A DNA stretch of 39,690 nucleotides from assembly GCA_964496005.1 (NCBI GenBank), contig CAZBWW010000008.1, positions 1 through 39,690 on the forward strand. The letters run 5' to 3'. Under the pieces are notes generated by a model, which saw only the letters and a list, made by a program, of their open reading frames with translations, had not been told where the DNA came from and did not search any database. A program made the position numbers and the translations under genes. Source of the stretch: CAZBWW01 sp964496005 (GTDB lineage Bacteria > Patescibacteriota > WWE3 > UBA101185 > UBA10185). Of the stretch, positions 1-7,734 are shown piece by piece (within the stretch, counting starts at the first letter, position 1; each line of letters opens with the position of its first letter).

Positions 1-1
1 C

Positions 2-724
2 ATGCAAAATCTTGAGGAATTTAGTTTGAAAGGGGTAAGAATAGGAAAACCGCGATCTTATTTTGAACTTGAGCTTGATGAAGGTGTTAGGCAGCACGTT
101 GATGAGGCATTAGTAAAACTTAAATCGCTAGGGGCAGAGATAGTTGATATTGATCTAATAGATCCCAAGTATGCAATCGCAGTGTATACAATTTTGCAAA
201 GATCTGAGGTTTCATCTAATTTAGCCAGATTTGATGGAATAAGATACGGAACAAACAGAGGCAGCTTTAATTTCGAAAACAAAAAAAGAATGATGTTGGG
301 GGCTTATGCGTTAAGTACGGGCTATTATGACGAATTTTACGCTAAAGCTCAAAAAGTTAGAACACTGCTAGTTAATGATTTTGTACAAGCCTTCAAAAAA
401 GTTGATTTAATTGTTGGCCCAACAGTACCCACAGTCGCACCAAAACTGGGCGAATCTGAAAAATCACCTGTTTTTGGTGAGCTAACTGATAAATTACAAG
501 AACCAAGCAGTATCGCCGGGCTTGCCGGAATAAGTATTCCCTGTGGTATATCAAATGATTTGCCGGTAGGACTACAAATAATAGGACCGCAGTTTTCGGA
601 AGCAATTATTTTGGGTGTAGCACATAAATTTCAGCAGGTAACTGATTTTCATGTGCAAAAACCGGATCTTACAGCTTTAAAAAAAGTATCAAATTCAGAA
701 TCAACTTCAGGATCGGAGGACTAA
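2..724 (+). CDS. gatA: Aspartyl/glutamyl-tRNA amidotransferase subunit A, C-terminal part
   Basis: GatA is the amidase subunit of GatCAB. It releases ammonia from glutamine, which is used to convert Glu-tRNA(Gln) or Asp-tRNA(Asn) to the correct amidated tRNA in the cytoplasm. Only about 240 C-terminal residues are in the window. The reading frame is open to the left edge, so the Met at base 2 is probably internal and the amidase-signature Ser/Lys triad lies outside. Visible family landmarks are a segment ending VGPTVPTVAPKLGE, the AGLAGISIPCG stretch, and LPVGLQIIGPQFSE near the C-terminus, all typical of the amidase fold. The stop codon overlaps the start of the next gene by one base (TAATG), which suggests translational coupling. 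gatB follows 430 bases later. No gatC is seen; it may lie upstream. Identification is secure. Confidence 0.95.
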   Translation: MQNLEEFSLKGVRIGKPRSYFELELDEGVRQHVDEALVKLKSLGAEIVDIDLIDPKYAIAVYTILQRSEVSSNLARFDGIRYGTNRGSFNFENKKRMMLGAYALSTGYYDEFYAKAQKVRTLLVNDFVQAFKKVDLIVGPTVPTVAPKLGESEKSPVFGELTDKLQEPSSIAGLAGISIPCGISNDLPVGLQIIGPQFSEAIILGVAHKFQQVTDFHVQKPDLTALKKVSNSESTSGSED

Positions 725-1116
725 TGGGCATTATATTAAACTGGTTATTTGGGAAAAAAAATAAAAGCAGAAGTGGTGTACTACCAACTACACTAGACCT
801 CATTCAAGCAGACTGGCAGCAAATCGACATATTAATAAAGGGTGGTCAACCCAGTCAGTTAAAAGACGCATTACTAAAAGCAGACAAAACATTAGATAAC
901 GCACTCCGAGATATAGTTGCCGGTGATCAGATGAGCGACAGACTCAAAAACGCAAAAGACAAATTTGAATACTCGTTGTATGACAAGCTATGGAAAGCGC
1001 ACAAAATGCGAAATGCGATGGTACACGAAGCGGGGTTTGATCCAATTCACACAATGGTTAAGCGGGCAATAGAAGATTTAAGAGCGGGATTGCGGGTTTT
1101 AGGTGTAAAAGTATAA
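724..1116 (+). CDS. Small HEPN-like protein between gatA and gatB
   Basis: A 130-residue helical protein. A strong Shine-Dalgarno site (GGAGG) overlaps the end of gatA, and the start codon shares a base with the gatA stop, so it should be translated with GatA. Residues about 20-65 and 75-125 look like two helical hairpins. Near the end is MRNAMVH, giving R96-N97-x3-H101, which fits the Rx4H signature (polar residue after Arg) of HEPN-superfamily RNases and RNA-binding proteins. The short N-terminus is basic (GKKNKSR). HEPN membership is inferred from one motif plus helical character; no partner nucleotidyltransferase is next to it. Lodging between two amidotransferase subunits suggests a role near tRNA or translation, but this is conjecture. 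It could equally be a non-catalytic helical protein with a chance motif. Confidence 0.6.
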   Translation: MGIILNWLFGKKNKSRSGVLPTTLDLIQADWQQIDILIKGGQPSQLKDALLKADKTLDNALRDIVAGDQMSDRLKNAKDKFEYSLYDKLWKAHKMRNAMVHEAGFDPIHTMVKRAIEDLRAGLRVLGVKV

Positions 1117-1155
1117 ACAGAGCGTAAAACATAAAAAAGTAAAAAGGGCAAAAAA

Positions 1156-2472
1156 ATGAGTACTAAACTACAAACTTACAAATTAGTGTTAGGGCTGGAA
1201 ATTCATATACACGTAAAAACTACGGAAAAAATGTTTTGTGGGTGTGACGCAGATGTATATGGCAAAGAACCTAATTCACATACCTGCCCGACATGTTTAG
1301 GGTTACCCGGAGCTTTACCTGTACCAAACGGAGATGCAGTACGTAAAACTCAAAGGCTAGGACTTGCGTTAAACTGCAAACTAAACGAAAAAAGCAGATT
1401 TGACCGCAAACACTATTTTTACCCTGATTTGCCAAAGGGGTATCAAATAAGCCAATACAAGCAACCGTTGTGCGAAGAAGGGTATTTGGAGCTAAGCACG
1501 GGTAAGAAAATTGATATTGAACGAGTGCATCTTGAAGAAGACACCGCAAAGTCATTTCATGAGGGCGGGAAAACGTTAATTGATTTTAATGTATCCGGCA
1601 TGCCGTTGATAGAAATTGTTACCAAACCTGTACTCACAAGCCCGGAGGAAGCGGTAGAGTTCGCCAAAAGATTAAGGGATTTAGCTAAATATTTAAATAT
1701 AAGTGATGCGGACATGGAAAAAGGCCAGATGCGGATAGAACCAAATATTTCGCTGCGAACTGAAGCTATGGAAAAAGAAGCCAAACTTCCCGATTACAAA
1801 GTTGAAGTAAAAAATATCAATTCGTTTCGGTTTATGAGTAATGCGGTTAAATACGAAATAGATAGGCAAACTGAGCTACTGGCGAGTGGGCAGCAGCCTG
1901 TGCAAGAAAACCGCGGATGGGACGAAAAATCTGGCACAACAATAAGCCAACGGGAAAAAGAAGAAGCGCACGATTACAGGTACTTTCCTGAGCCTGATAT
2001 ACCGCCTATGAGTTTTAGCGAAGAATACCTTGATACATTGGGAAAAGAGTTACCGGAGCTGCCGTGGGTTATAAAAGACAGGTTAGTAGCAGATTATAAA
2101 CTTTCTGCTAAAAATGCCGATGCTCTTACGACGGGGCTAAATATAGAGTTGCTTCCGCTTTTTGAGAACTTTGCTAGACTCGCCGACCCCGAACTTGTCG
2201 CCAATTTGCTATTAAATAAGCCCGAGGTTAGAGAGTTAACTGCTGCAGAGTTTACCGCCAAGGTGACTGAAATGGCAAATAAAGTTGATGATAAGGCTGA
2301 ACTAGAAAAGGTCATCTCGGAAGTGCTGGCTGAAAATAAATCTGCTGTTGACGATTACAAGACAGGGAAAGACAATGCACTACAATTTTTGCTTGGAAAA
2401 GTAATGCAAAAAACACAAGGTAAAGCAGACGCACAAGTTACGATGACATTACTTAAGGATCTGATATCATAA
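1156..2472 (+). CDS. gatB: Aspartyl/glutamyl-tRNA amidotransferase subunit B
   Basis: GatB binds the misacylated tRNA, activates the side-chain carboxylate with ATP and receives ammonia from GatA. The 438 residues are somewhat short for the family (commonly about 470-480). The N-terminal catalytic cradle is clear: GLEIH at residues 13-17, then the zinc ligands C28, C30, C44 and C47 (CGC and CPTC). DRKHYFYPDLPKGYQISQ and the HLEED and IEIVTKP motifs follow, then RYFPEPDIPP. The C-terminal helical YqeY-like tail (about 290-438) recognises the tRNA elbow. The ATG at 1156 follows an A-rich stretch with a weak GGG. It sits 39 bases after the HEPN-like gene, so the three genes likely form an operon. 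polA starts four bases after the stop but has its own promoter signal. Confidence 0.97.
   Translation: MSTKLQTYKLVLGLEIHIHVKTTEKMFCGCDADVYGKEPNSHTCPTCLGLPGALPVPNGDAVRKTQRLGLALNCKLNEKSRFDRKHYFYPDLPKGYQISQYKQPLCEEGYLELSTGKKIDIERVHLEEDTAKSFHEGGKTLIDFNVSGMPLIEIVTKPVLTSPEEAVEFAKRLRDLAKYLNISDADMEKGQMRIEPNISLRTEAMEKEAKLPDYKVEVKNINSFRFMSNAVKYEIDRQTELLASGQQPVQENRGWDEKSGTTISQREKEEAHDYRYFPEPDIPPMSFSEEYLDTLGKELPELPWVIKDRLVADYKLSAKNADALTTGLNIELLPLFENFARLADPELVANLLLNKPEVRELTAAEFTAKVTEMANKVDDKAELEKVISEVLAENKSAVDDYKTGKDNALQFLLGKVMQKTQGKADAQVTMTLLKDLIS
2443..2470 (+). promoter_or_regulatory. Promoter of polA, inside the end of gatB
   Basis: A -35-like ATGACA (2443-2448), 16-base spacer and extended -10 TGA-TATCAT (hexamer 2465-2470) end six bases before the polA ATG. 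Transcription would begin at or within a base or two of the start codon, giving a leaderless mRNA. There is no Shine-Dalgarno sequence. The assignment rests on sequence match only. Confidence 0.5.
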
Positions 2473-2476
2473 CTCC

Positions 2477-4318
2477 ATGGAGTTGAAATTTGATCCTAAA
2501 AATCCTGTTTTTAAATATATTACGACTCAAGAAGAAGCTGATACTGCGATAGCGGATTTAGCTACTGCAAAAGTGATAGGCATAGACGTTGAGTCAACCG
2601 GATTTGACCCATACACTAAAAAATTACTGTTGGTACAAATTGGAACTGCTGAAATAAGTTACATTTTTGATGCACGAAAACTAAAGCTCGATAAAATGGA
2701 AAACTTTAAAGACCTCCTTGAAGACAAAACCAAAATAAAGCTGCTCCAAAATGCGAAATTCGACTACAAAATGTTAAAAATTCACGCAAACGTAACACTA
2801 AATAATATTTTTGACACTATGCTTGCCGAGGGGGTATTAAAAGCCGGGTTAAACTTAAGTCAGGGGCTTGGCGCGATTGCAGAAAGGTATTTAGGCGAAG
2901 GAGTAATAGATAAATCATTGCAGGATTCCTTTGAGGATTTGAAAACCCGAGTATCAGAAGATCAGTTAAAGTATGCTGCCCTCGACACTTTAGTTTTGTT
3001 TCCGATTTTTGAGCAGCAAACACAATTGTTAAAAAAAGAAAACTTAATTCGGGTGGCAAAGCTAGAATTTGCGACCGCGCCGGTAGTTGCCGAAATGGAG
3101 CTTAGGGGTGTGTTCATTGACACTAAAAAATGGCTGAAAATAATTAGAGATCTGGAAGAAAGGCGGGATAAACTAGCAATAGAATTCCAGGATGCGATTA
3201 GACCGTATTACAAAATGCAACAAAACGATTTATTTGGAGGGCAGGCAGACTCGATAAATATTAATAGTCAGGTGCAGCTAATGGATTTGTTTAACAATCG
3301 CATAAAATTAGACTTACCTTCAACTAGCGACGGTGTGCTTGCCAGAGTAAACAACCCAATTGTAAAGATTTTGCGTGATTACAGAGGGTATGAAAAATTA
3401 ATTTCAACATACGGTGAACGCTTACTTCAGCAGATAAATACTAAAACGCACCGAATTCACCCGGACTTTTTACAGTTACGAACAGCGACGGGGAGGTTTG
3501 CATGTAACAGGCCGAATCTACAAAATATTCCGCGAAATTCTAAAGAAGCACCGTTTAGAGAATGTTTTAACCCACAACCGGGTAATAAATTAGTAGTTGC
3601 AGATTATGCGCAGTTTGAAATGCGGATTTTGGCAGAGCTTTCTGGAGATGTAAAAATGCGTAGAGCGTTTGATGAGAATTTAGATATGCACTCATATACC
3701 GCATCTTTGATGTTTGATAAGCCATACAGCGACGATTTCAAAAAACTGTATCCCGACTTGAGACAAATATCTAAACCGATTGGATTTGGGTTGATGTATG
3801 GCATGGGACCGCAAGGGCTTGCATCACAAATTTATATGCAGACAGGTAAAGACGTATCAGTTGGTGAGGCGGAGGACTTAATAAACAGGTATTTTGCAAG
3901 CTATCCGAGTGTTAAGAAGTTTTTGGAAAGTACAGCTAAAAGTGCAGTACAAAAAGGTTATAGTATCACGCCTGATGGACGAAAAAGATGGTACCGGATG
4001 CCCGACAAAACAGACCCGGACTATAACAGACTAATGTCTTCAATTAGACGGGAGGCAACTAACCACCCCATTCAGGGTACAAACGCAGACGCGATTAAAT
4101 ATGCATTGGTATTTGTGCAGGAAAAACTTGAACAAGGAAAGTATGATGGCGGGATTATAATGACTATTCACGATGAAATAGTATGTGAGATGAAAGAAGA
4201 CCAAGCTGAAGAATTTGCGCCAATTTTGGCAAAAGAAATGGAACGGGCCGGCGAATTATTCTTAAAGACGATTCCGGTTGTCGCCGAGCCGTTTGTGGGC
4301 GATGTATGGGAGCATTAA
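2477..4318 (+). CDS. polA: DNA polymerase I, Klenow-type (3'-5' exonuclease plus polymerase)
   Basis: A 613-residue family A DNA polymerase for gap filling and repair. It lacks the N-terminal 5'-3' nuclease, so primer removal must use a separate flap nuclease or RNase H. The proofreading domain (about 15-195) appears intact: D37-x-E39, N92-AK-F95-D96 and Y166-x3-D170. In the polymerase domain, motif A is DYAQFEMRILAEL with D376. The O-helix reads R429-x3-K433-x3-F437-x3-Y441-G; the Phe matches enzymes that discriminate against dideoxynucleotides. Motif C is H565-D566-E567. The RxATGR segment at about 335-340 and the PNLQNIPR loop are also present. The length is close to that of a Klenow fragment, and the upstream sequence is gatB, so the short N-terminus is genuine and not a truncation in this window. 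Confidence 0.95.
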   Translation: MELKFDPKNPVFKYITTQEEADTAIADLATAKVIGIDVESTGFDPYTKKLLLVQIGTAEISYIFDARKLKLDKMENFKDLLEDKTKIKLLQNAKFDYKMLKIHANVTLNNIFDTMLAEGVLKAGLNLSQGLGAIAERYLGEGVIDKSLQDSFEDLKTRVSEDQLKYAALDTLVLFPIFEQQTQLLKKENLIRVAKLEFATAPVVAEMELRGVFIDTKKWLKIIRDLEERRDKLAIEFQDAIRPYYKMQQNDLFGGQADSININSQVQLMDLFNNRIKLDLPSTSDGVLARVNNPIVKILRDYRGYEKLISTYGERLLQQINTKTHRIHPDFLQLRTATGRFACNRPNLQNIPRNSKEAPFRECFNPQPGNKLVVADYAQFEMRILAELSGDVKMRRAFDENLDMHSYTASLMFDKPYSDDFKKLYPDLRQISKPIGFGLMYGMGPQGLASQIYMQTGKDVSVGEAEDLINRYFASYPSVKKFLESTAKSAVQKGYSITPDGRKRWYRMPDKTDPDYNRLMSSIRREATNHPIQGTNADAIKYALVFVQEKLEQGKYDGGIIMTIHDEIVCEMKEDQAEEFAPILAKEMERAGELFLKTIPVVAEPFVGDVWEH

Positions 4319-4350
4319 ATTTTGTTATGAAGGTAGTTTTCACTTAGTTT

Positions 4351-4377
4351 TTAGCAAATCACTTGCATGATTGCTAA
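4351..4377. promoter_or_regulatory. CIRCE-like operator (probable HrcA site) before clpE
   Basis: A 27-base inverted repeat with outer arms TTAGCAA and TTGCTAA. Its geometry is that of CIRCE (TTAGCACTC, nine bases, GAGTGCTAA): the right half GATTGCTAA matches 8 of 9 positions and the left half TTAGCAAAT matches 6 of 9. It overlaps the -35 of the clpE promoter, where repressor binding would block transcription. HrcA itself is not in the window, so the regulator is inferred. Confidence 0.6.
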
Positions 4378-4390
4378 TTTGTGATACACT
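4363..4390 (+). promoter_or_regulatory. clpE promoter
   Basis: TTGCAT (4363-4368), 16-base spacer, then an extended -10 TGA-TACACT (hexamer 4385-4390). The ATG follows six bases later, with no Shine-Dalgarno site, so the transcript is probably leaderless. The -35 lies inside the CIRCE-like repeat. Confidence 0.55.
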
Positions 4391-4396
4391 TTCTTT

Positions 4397-6496
4397 ATGG
4401 CTGTAATTTGTCACAGATGCGGTCAAAGACCCGCTGTTATATCTGCAAATAGAATAATTGACGGTAAGCAAGTATACGTTGCGTTGTGCGAAGTATGTTA
4501 TAACGAAATCCAAAAAGAAACTTCAACTTCAAAATTAGATAAATTCGGACGGGATTTAACTCAACTTGCGGAACAAGGCAAGTTAGATCCGGTAATTGGC
4601 AGAAAAGACGAAATTGAAAGAGTAATCCACATATTATCCAGAAGAACAAAAAATAACCCTGTATTGATTGGAGATCCCGGTGTGGGGAAAACGGCAATTG
4701 CCGAAGGGTTAGCGCAAAAAATAGTAAACGGCCAGGTACCAGAACCCCTAAGAAATAAAAAGGTCTTTTCTTTGGATTTAGCGTTAATTGTTGCAAACAC
4801 CTCTCACAGAGGTATGTTTGAAAGCAGGTTAAAAGACATTATTAAAGAAGTTGTCGATTCACAAGGACAGATAATTTTGTTTGTTGATGAATTACACACG
4901 GTTGTGGGAACAGGTTCAGCCGAAGGTTCTATGGATGCGGCGAATATTTTAAAACCGGCATTATCCCGTGGGGAGTTGCAAATGGTAGGTGCTACAACAG
5001 TTGATGAATATAGAAAATATATTGAAAAAGATGCGGCTTTGGAAAGAAGATTCCAACCCATTTTAGTAAACGAAGCTACTGCGGAAGAAACAATTGAAAT
5101 TATAATGGGGTTGCGTGATCGGTACGAAGAACATCATCAAGTCAAAATTACAGATGAAGCAATAGAAGCCTCGGTTAAAATGTCTGATCGGTATGTAAGC
5201 GACCGGTTTTTGCCCGATAAAGCAATAGATTTAATTGACGAAGCGTCGGCGCTTGTGCGGCTATCACAGGTAAAAGAACCCGCAAATTTAAAGCAGGTGG
5301 AAGATAAGCTACGAGATGCAAAAGATAAAGGGCGTAATCAAAAACTATCCGATTCGGAAAAAGAAAAAAATAAAAAAGAAATTGAAGAGCTTGAAAAAGT
5401 GAAAGCCGAATTGATGGATATTTGGACGAAAACTAAATTAGAAAAAATTCCTGATGTAACTGGAGATGATGTGCTAAAAGTCGTATCAAAAGCGACCGGA
5501 ATTCCCTTAGAGCGATTAAGTTTAGAAGAAAAAGAAAAATTGCTCCATTTGGAAGAAAAGATTCACTCGCGGATTGTTGGACAGAAAAGAGCGGTTGAAA
5601 CTGTATCAGAAGCTATTCGGCGTGCACGTGCTGGGCTAAAAGATCCGCGCAGACCGATCGGGACATTTTTGTTTTTAGGGCCGACAGGTGTTGGAAAAAC
5701 TGAGTTATCTAAAGCGTTAGCGGAAGTCCTGTACGGCAATGAAGACATGATTGTGCGGTTGGATATGAGTGAATACATGGAAAAACACACAGTAAGTAAA
5801 CTAATAGGTGCACCTCCGGGGTACATTGGTTTTGAACGTGGTGGTAATTTAACGGATATTGTTAGGAGAAAGCCGTTTTCGGTTGTTCTACTTGATGAAA
5901 TAGAGAAAGCACATCCTGATGTATTTAATGCGTTATTGCAGATTATGGAAGATGGGCGGCTAACTGATAGTAAAGGGAGAACTGTTAATTTTAAAAACAC
6001 GATAATAATAATGACGTCAAATATTGGGTCGGATGAACTAAGACGTTCGGATATTGGGTTTAGTGCCGGTAAAGTAAAGAAAAAAGAAGCATGGGCTGTC
6101 TCAGATTTTGAGCAAAAAATTCAAAAACTTTTAAAGGACAACTTTAGACCAGAATTTTTAAATAGAATTGATGAAATAGTGTTGTTTAGCACGTTAACGA
6201 AAGATGAAGTAGGTGTAATTGCCGAGAGGTTACTTAATAAAACTGAAAAATTACTAATTGATCAAAATATTAAAATTAAGGTTGATAAGCATGCAAAACA
6301 GTATTTAGTCGAAAAGGGTTATGACGAAGAATATGGTGCAAGACCGTTGAGAAGGTTGATTCAGCGTGAAATAGAAAATAAGATTTCGGACATGATTATT
6401 TCGGATGCGCTGCAAGAAGGTGATGAGTTAGGCGTTACTGCTGATACTGAAGGGATTAAGATAAATGTGAAGGTCAGTGCGAAAGTGAGAAGTTAA
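4397..6496 (+). CDS. clpE: ClpE-type AAA+ unfoldase with N-terminal zinc finger
   Basis: A 699-residue HSP100 unfoldase that should feed proteins to ClpP. The N-terminus has C5-x2-C8-x22-C31-x2-C34, exactly the zinc-finger spacing of ClpE, and it lacks the double Clp-N repeat of ClpA/B/C. The first AAA+ domain has Walker A GDPGVGKT (92-99) and Walker B VDE (163-165). A coiled M-type insert lies at about 294-345. The second domain has GPTGVGKT (428-435), LLDE (498-501) and a C-terminal D2-small domain. The tripeptide I553-G554-F555 in SDIGFSAG matches the ClpP-docking loop (I/L/V)GF. No clpP is nearby. The CIRCE-like operator implies heat-shock control by HrcA. An internal hairpin downstream probably ends the transcript. 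Confidence 0.92.
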   Translation: MAVICHRCGQRPAVISANRIIDGKQVYVALCEVCYNEIQKETSTSKLDKFGRDLTQLAEQGKLDPVIGRKDEIERVIHILSRRTKNNPVLIGDPGVGKTAIAEGLAQKIVNGQVPEPLRNKKVFSLDLALIVANTSHRGMFESRLKDIIKEVVDSQGQIILFVDELHTVVGTGSAEGSMDAANILKPALSRGELQMVGATTVDEYRKYIEKDAALERRFQPILVNEATAEETIEIIMGLRDRYEEHHQVKITDEAIEASVKMSDRYVSDRFLPDKAIDLIDEASALVRLSQVKEPANLKQVEDKLRDAKDKGRNQKLSDSEKEKNKKEIEELEKVKAELMDIWTKTKLEKIPDVTGDDVLKVVSKATGIPLERLSLEEKEKLLHLEEKIHSRIVGQKRAVETVSEAIRRARAGLKDPRRPIGTFLFLGPTGVGKTELSKALAEVLYGNEDMIVRLDMSEYMEKHTVSKLIGAPPGYIGFERGGNLTDIVRRKPFSVVLLDEIEKAHPDVFNALLQIMEDGRLTDSKGRTVNFKNTIIIMTSNIGSDELRRSDIGFSAGKVKKKEAWAVSDFEQKIQKLLKDNFRPEFLNRIDEIVLFSTLTKDEVGVIAERLLNKTEKLLIDQNIKIKVDKHAKQYLVEKGYDEEYGARPLRRLIQREIENKISDMIISDALQEGDELGVTADTEGIKINVKVSAKVRS

Positions 6497-6507
6497 CTTG
6501 GTGAAAT

Positions 6508-6538
6508 GACTAAGCCCACACGGTGTATGAGCTTAGTC
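6508..6538. terminator. Hairpin between converging clpE and small membrane protein gene
   Basis: A perfect 8-bp stem GACTAAGC/GCTTAGTC (6508-6515, 6531-6538) with a 15-base loop lies between the 3' ends of clpE and the minus-strand gene at 6563. It has no immediate T-run on the plus strand, so it may be a weak or bidirectional terminator. Confidence 0.45.
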
Positions 6539-6562
6539 GTAGTTGAACCGTTTTTCTATTCG

Positions 6563-6793
6563 CTATCTCGAATCCGGAAGAAGGATTCTGAAATAGGAAA
6601 GAAGGCCAACTACCGCTGGTATTGCAAATGACCACCACCGCAAGTCCGGCCATCCGGCCAGCAAACGGTATGTGAATGGTAGGGTTTCGGAGAATGCGAT
6701 GATGAAATCGCGGTTTAACCAGTACCCCAGCCATCCAATACCGTACATCACAAGTGCAGCCACTACGGCAAGTATTAATGCCACGGTTTTCAT
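6563..6793 (-). CDS. Small tryptophan-rich two-helix membrane protein
   Basis: A 76-residue protein with no assigned function. Two hydrophobic helices (about 3-25 and 53-70) flank a loop rich in aromatics (GWPDLRWW). A strong Shine-Dalgarno AGGAGG sits five bases before the ATG, and a good promoter (TTGATT, 17 bases, TATAAT) lies on the same strand, which together make this a real gene. It is divergent from rplS and convergent with clpE. Length, layout (helix, Trp-rich loop, helix) and Shine-Dalgarno start resemble the gene at 29423, but I cannot show homology by eye. Possible roles include a small membrane regulator or toxin-like peptide; nothing in the sequence decides. Confidence 0.7.
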   Translation of the reverse strand: MKTVALILAVVAALVMYGIGWLGYWLNRDFIIAFSETLPFTYRLLAGWPDLRWWSFAIPAVVGLLSYFRILLPDSR

Positions 6794-6827
6794 GGTACCT
6801 CCTACGGTCAGACAATAAAGCGACCGA

Positions 6828-6856
6828 ATTATACTATGGGATATTAACTAAATCAA
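6828..6856 (-). promoter_or_regulatory. Promoter of the minus-strand small membrane protein
   Basis: On the minus strand: TTGATT (6856-6851), a 17-base spacer, and TATAAT (6833-6828). This leaves a leader of about 27 bases carrying the AGGAGG site, so unlike many neighbours this gene has a conventional 5' UTR. Confidence 0.6.
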
Positions 6857-6876
6857 TACATGTAGGTATGTCAGGG

Positions 6877-6905
6877 TTGAACTTTTTCTTTTATTCTGCT
6901 AATCT
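6877..6905 (+). promoter_or_regulatory. rplS promoter
   Basis: TTGAAC (6877-6882), 17-base spacer, extended -10 TGC-TAATCT (hexamer 6900-6905), then ten bases to the ATG at 6916. The predicted leader is only about four bases. This supports 6916 as the start and rules against the longer open frame upstream. Confidence 0.55.
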
Positions 6906-6915
6906 CAAATCCGTT

Positions 6916-7530
6916 ATGGCACAAGATGAACCTCAAGATGAGGATACAACTGAAGAAGTAGAGATCGAAGCTGATGAGAGCAGTGAAAAAGATGCAGAAG
7001 CTGCCGATGAGGTAGTTGCTGATGTAGAAGCTGTGGAAGATGCCGAAGGTAGTGCTGTAGAAGAAACAGAGTCGGAAGCGCAACCTGAAGCTGAAGAGGT
7101 GGCAGAACCTGCAACAGTAGCTAAATACACCAGTGAACCTAAAAAGCTACCTGAATTTAGATCCGGAGATACCATTGCTGTCCATTATAGAATTACTGAA
7201 GGTGACAAGACCAGAATACAACCATACGAGGGAATAGTTATAAGTACAAAAGGTGAAGGAATGTCAAAAACGTTTATGGTTAGAAGAATTGGTGCAGATA
7301 ATGTAGGGGTGGAAAGAATATTTCCGTTGTACTCGCCAAACATAGAGAAAATTGTAGTGAAAAGACATGGAAAAGTACGAAAAGCGAAACTATACTACTT
7401 GCGCGACAAGCAGGGAAGAGAAGCGGTAAGTATTAAGGAAAGATCAAAGACAGGTAAGCATGTAGCTAAATTAGTAAAACAAACTGCAGCCGAAGAAATT
7501 GCAGTTGGTGTTGAACCTAAACAAGAATAA
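6916..7530 (+). CDS. rplS: 50S ribosomal protein L19 with acidic N-terminal extension
   Basis: L19 sits at the 30S-50S interface of the ribosome. Residues about 78-190 carry the recognisable protein: FRSGDTIAVHY, RIQPYEGIVI, FMVRRIGADNVGVERIFPLYSPNIEKI and KVRKAKLYYLRDKQGREA. Bacterial L19 is usually about 115 residues; this one is 204 because of a 75-residue N-terminal stretch made mostly of Glu, Asp, Ala and Val, and a short C-terminal tail. The acidic part is low complexity and probably disordered. The frame is open further upstream to 6754, and an ATG at 6868 is possible, but the promoter signal places the 5' end near 6912, favouring the ATG at 6916 (MAQDEPQ). A GNRA-loop terminator follows. 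The L19 assignment is secure; the exact start less so. Confidence 0.9.
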   Translation: MAQDEPQDEDTTEEVEIEADESSEKDAEAADEVVADVEAVEDAEGSAVEETESEAQPEAEEVAEPATVAKYTSEPKKLPEFRSGDTIAVHYRITEGDKTRIQPYEGIVISTKGEGMSKTFMVRRIGADNVGVERIFPLYSPNIEKIVVKRHGKVRKAKLYYLRDKQGREAVSIKERSKTGKHVAKLVKQTAAEEIAVGVEPKQE

Positions 7531-7572
7531 CAGACGCTTCGGTTAGGTGGTGTATGTTGCCGGAAGCAAGAA

Positions 7573-7597
7573 AATCCCGAGAAATCGGGATATTTTA
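7573..7597 (+). terminator. Rho-independent terminator after rplS
   Basis: Stem ATCCCGA/TCGGGAT (7574-7580, 7585-7591) closed by a GAAA tetraloop and followed by ATTTTATT. It lies 43 bases after the rplS stop. Confidence 0.8.
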
Positions 7598-7651
7598 TTG
7601 GAACAGTGATAAAATTGGAGCATTGTAGCATTTAAATTGCCGTTATTTTTT

Positions 7652-7726
7652 GGGGGCGTAGCTCAGTGGTAGAGCACCTGGCTTTTAACCAGGGTGTCGA
7701 GGGTCCGATCCCCTCCGCCCTCACCA
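7652..7726 (+). tRNA. tRNA-Lys (UUU)
   Basis: A 75-base cloverleaf with encoded CCA. Acceptor GGGGGCG pairs with CGCCCTC (one G-U), the D arm is GCTC/GAGC, the anticodon stem CCTGG/CCAGG closes the loop CTTTTAA (anticodon TTT), and the T stem is GAGGG/CCCTC around TCCGATC. Its last 13 bases, plus seven bases beyond, are repeated perfectly at 8264-8283. Confidence 0.97.
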
Positions 7727-7733
7727 AAAATAG
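7714..7733 (+). repeat. Direct repeat, copy 1: tRNA-Lys 3' end
   Basis: TCCGCCCTCACCAAAAATAG covers the tRNA 3' acceptor strand, discriminator, CCA and seven bases downstream. The same 20 bases recur at 8264-8283. The pair brackets the Nudix gene, as att sites do after integration at a tRNA 3' end. Confidence 0.85.
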
Positions 7734-7734
7734 T

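Noticed and set aside
6754..6915. Long upstream extension of the rplS frame
   Set aside because: It begins inside the oppositely oriented small membrane protein gene and upstream of the rplS promoter signal; the acidic extension starts cleanly at 6916.
7666..7734. Nudix frame extended to a start inside tRNA-Lys
   Set aside because: The extra 23 residues are translated tRNA sequence, and an ATG right after the tRNA gives a normal Nudix N-terminus.
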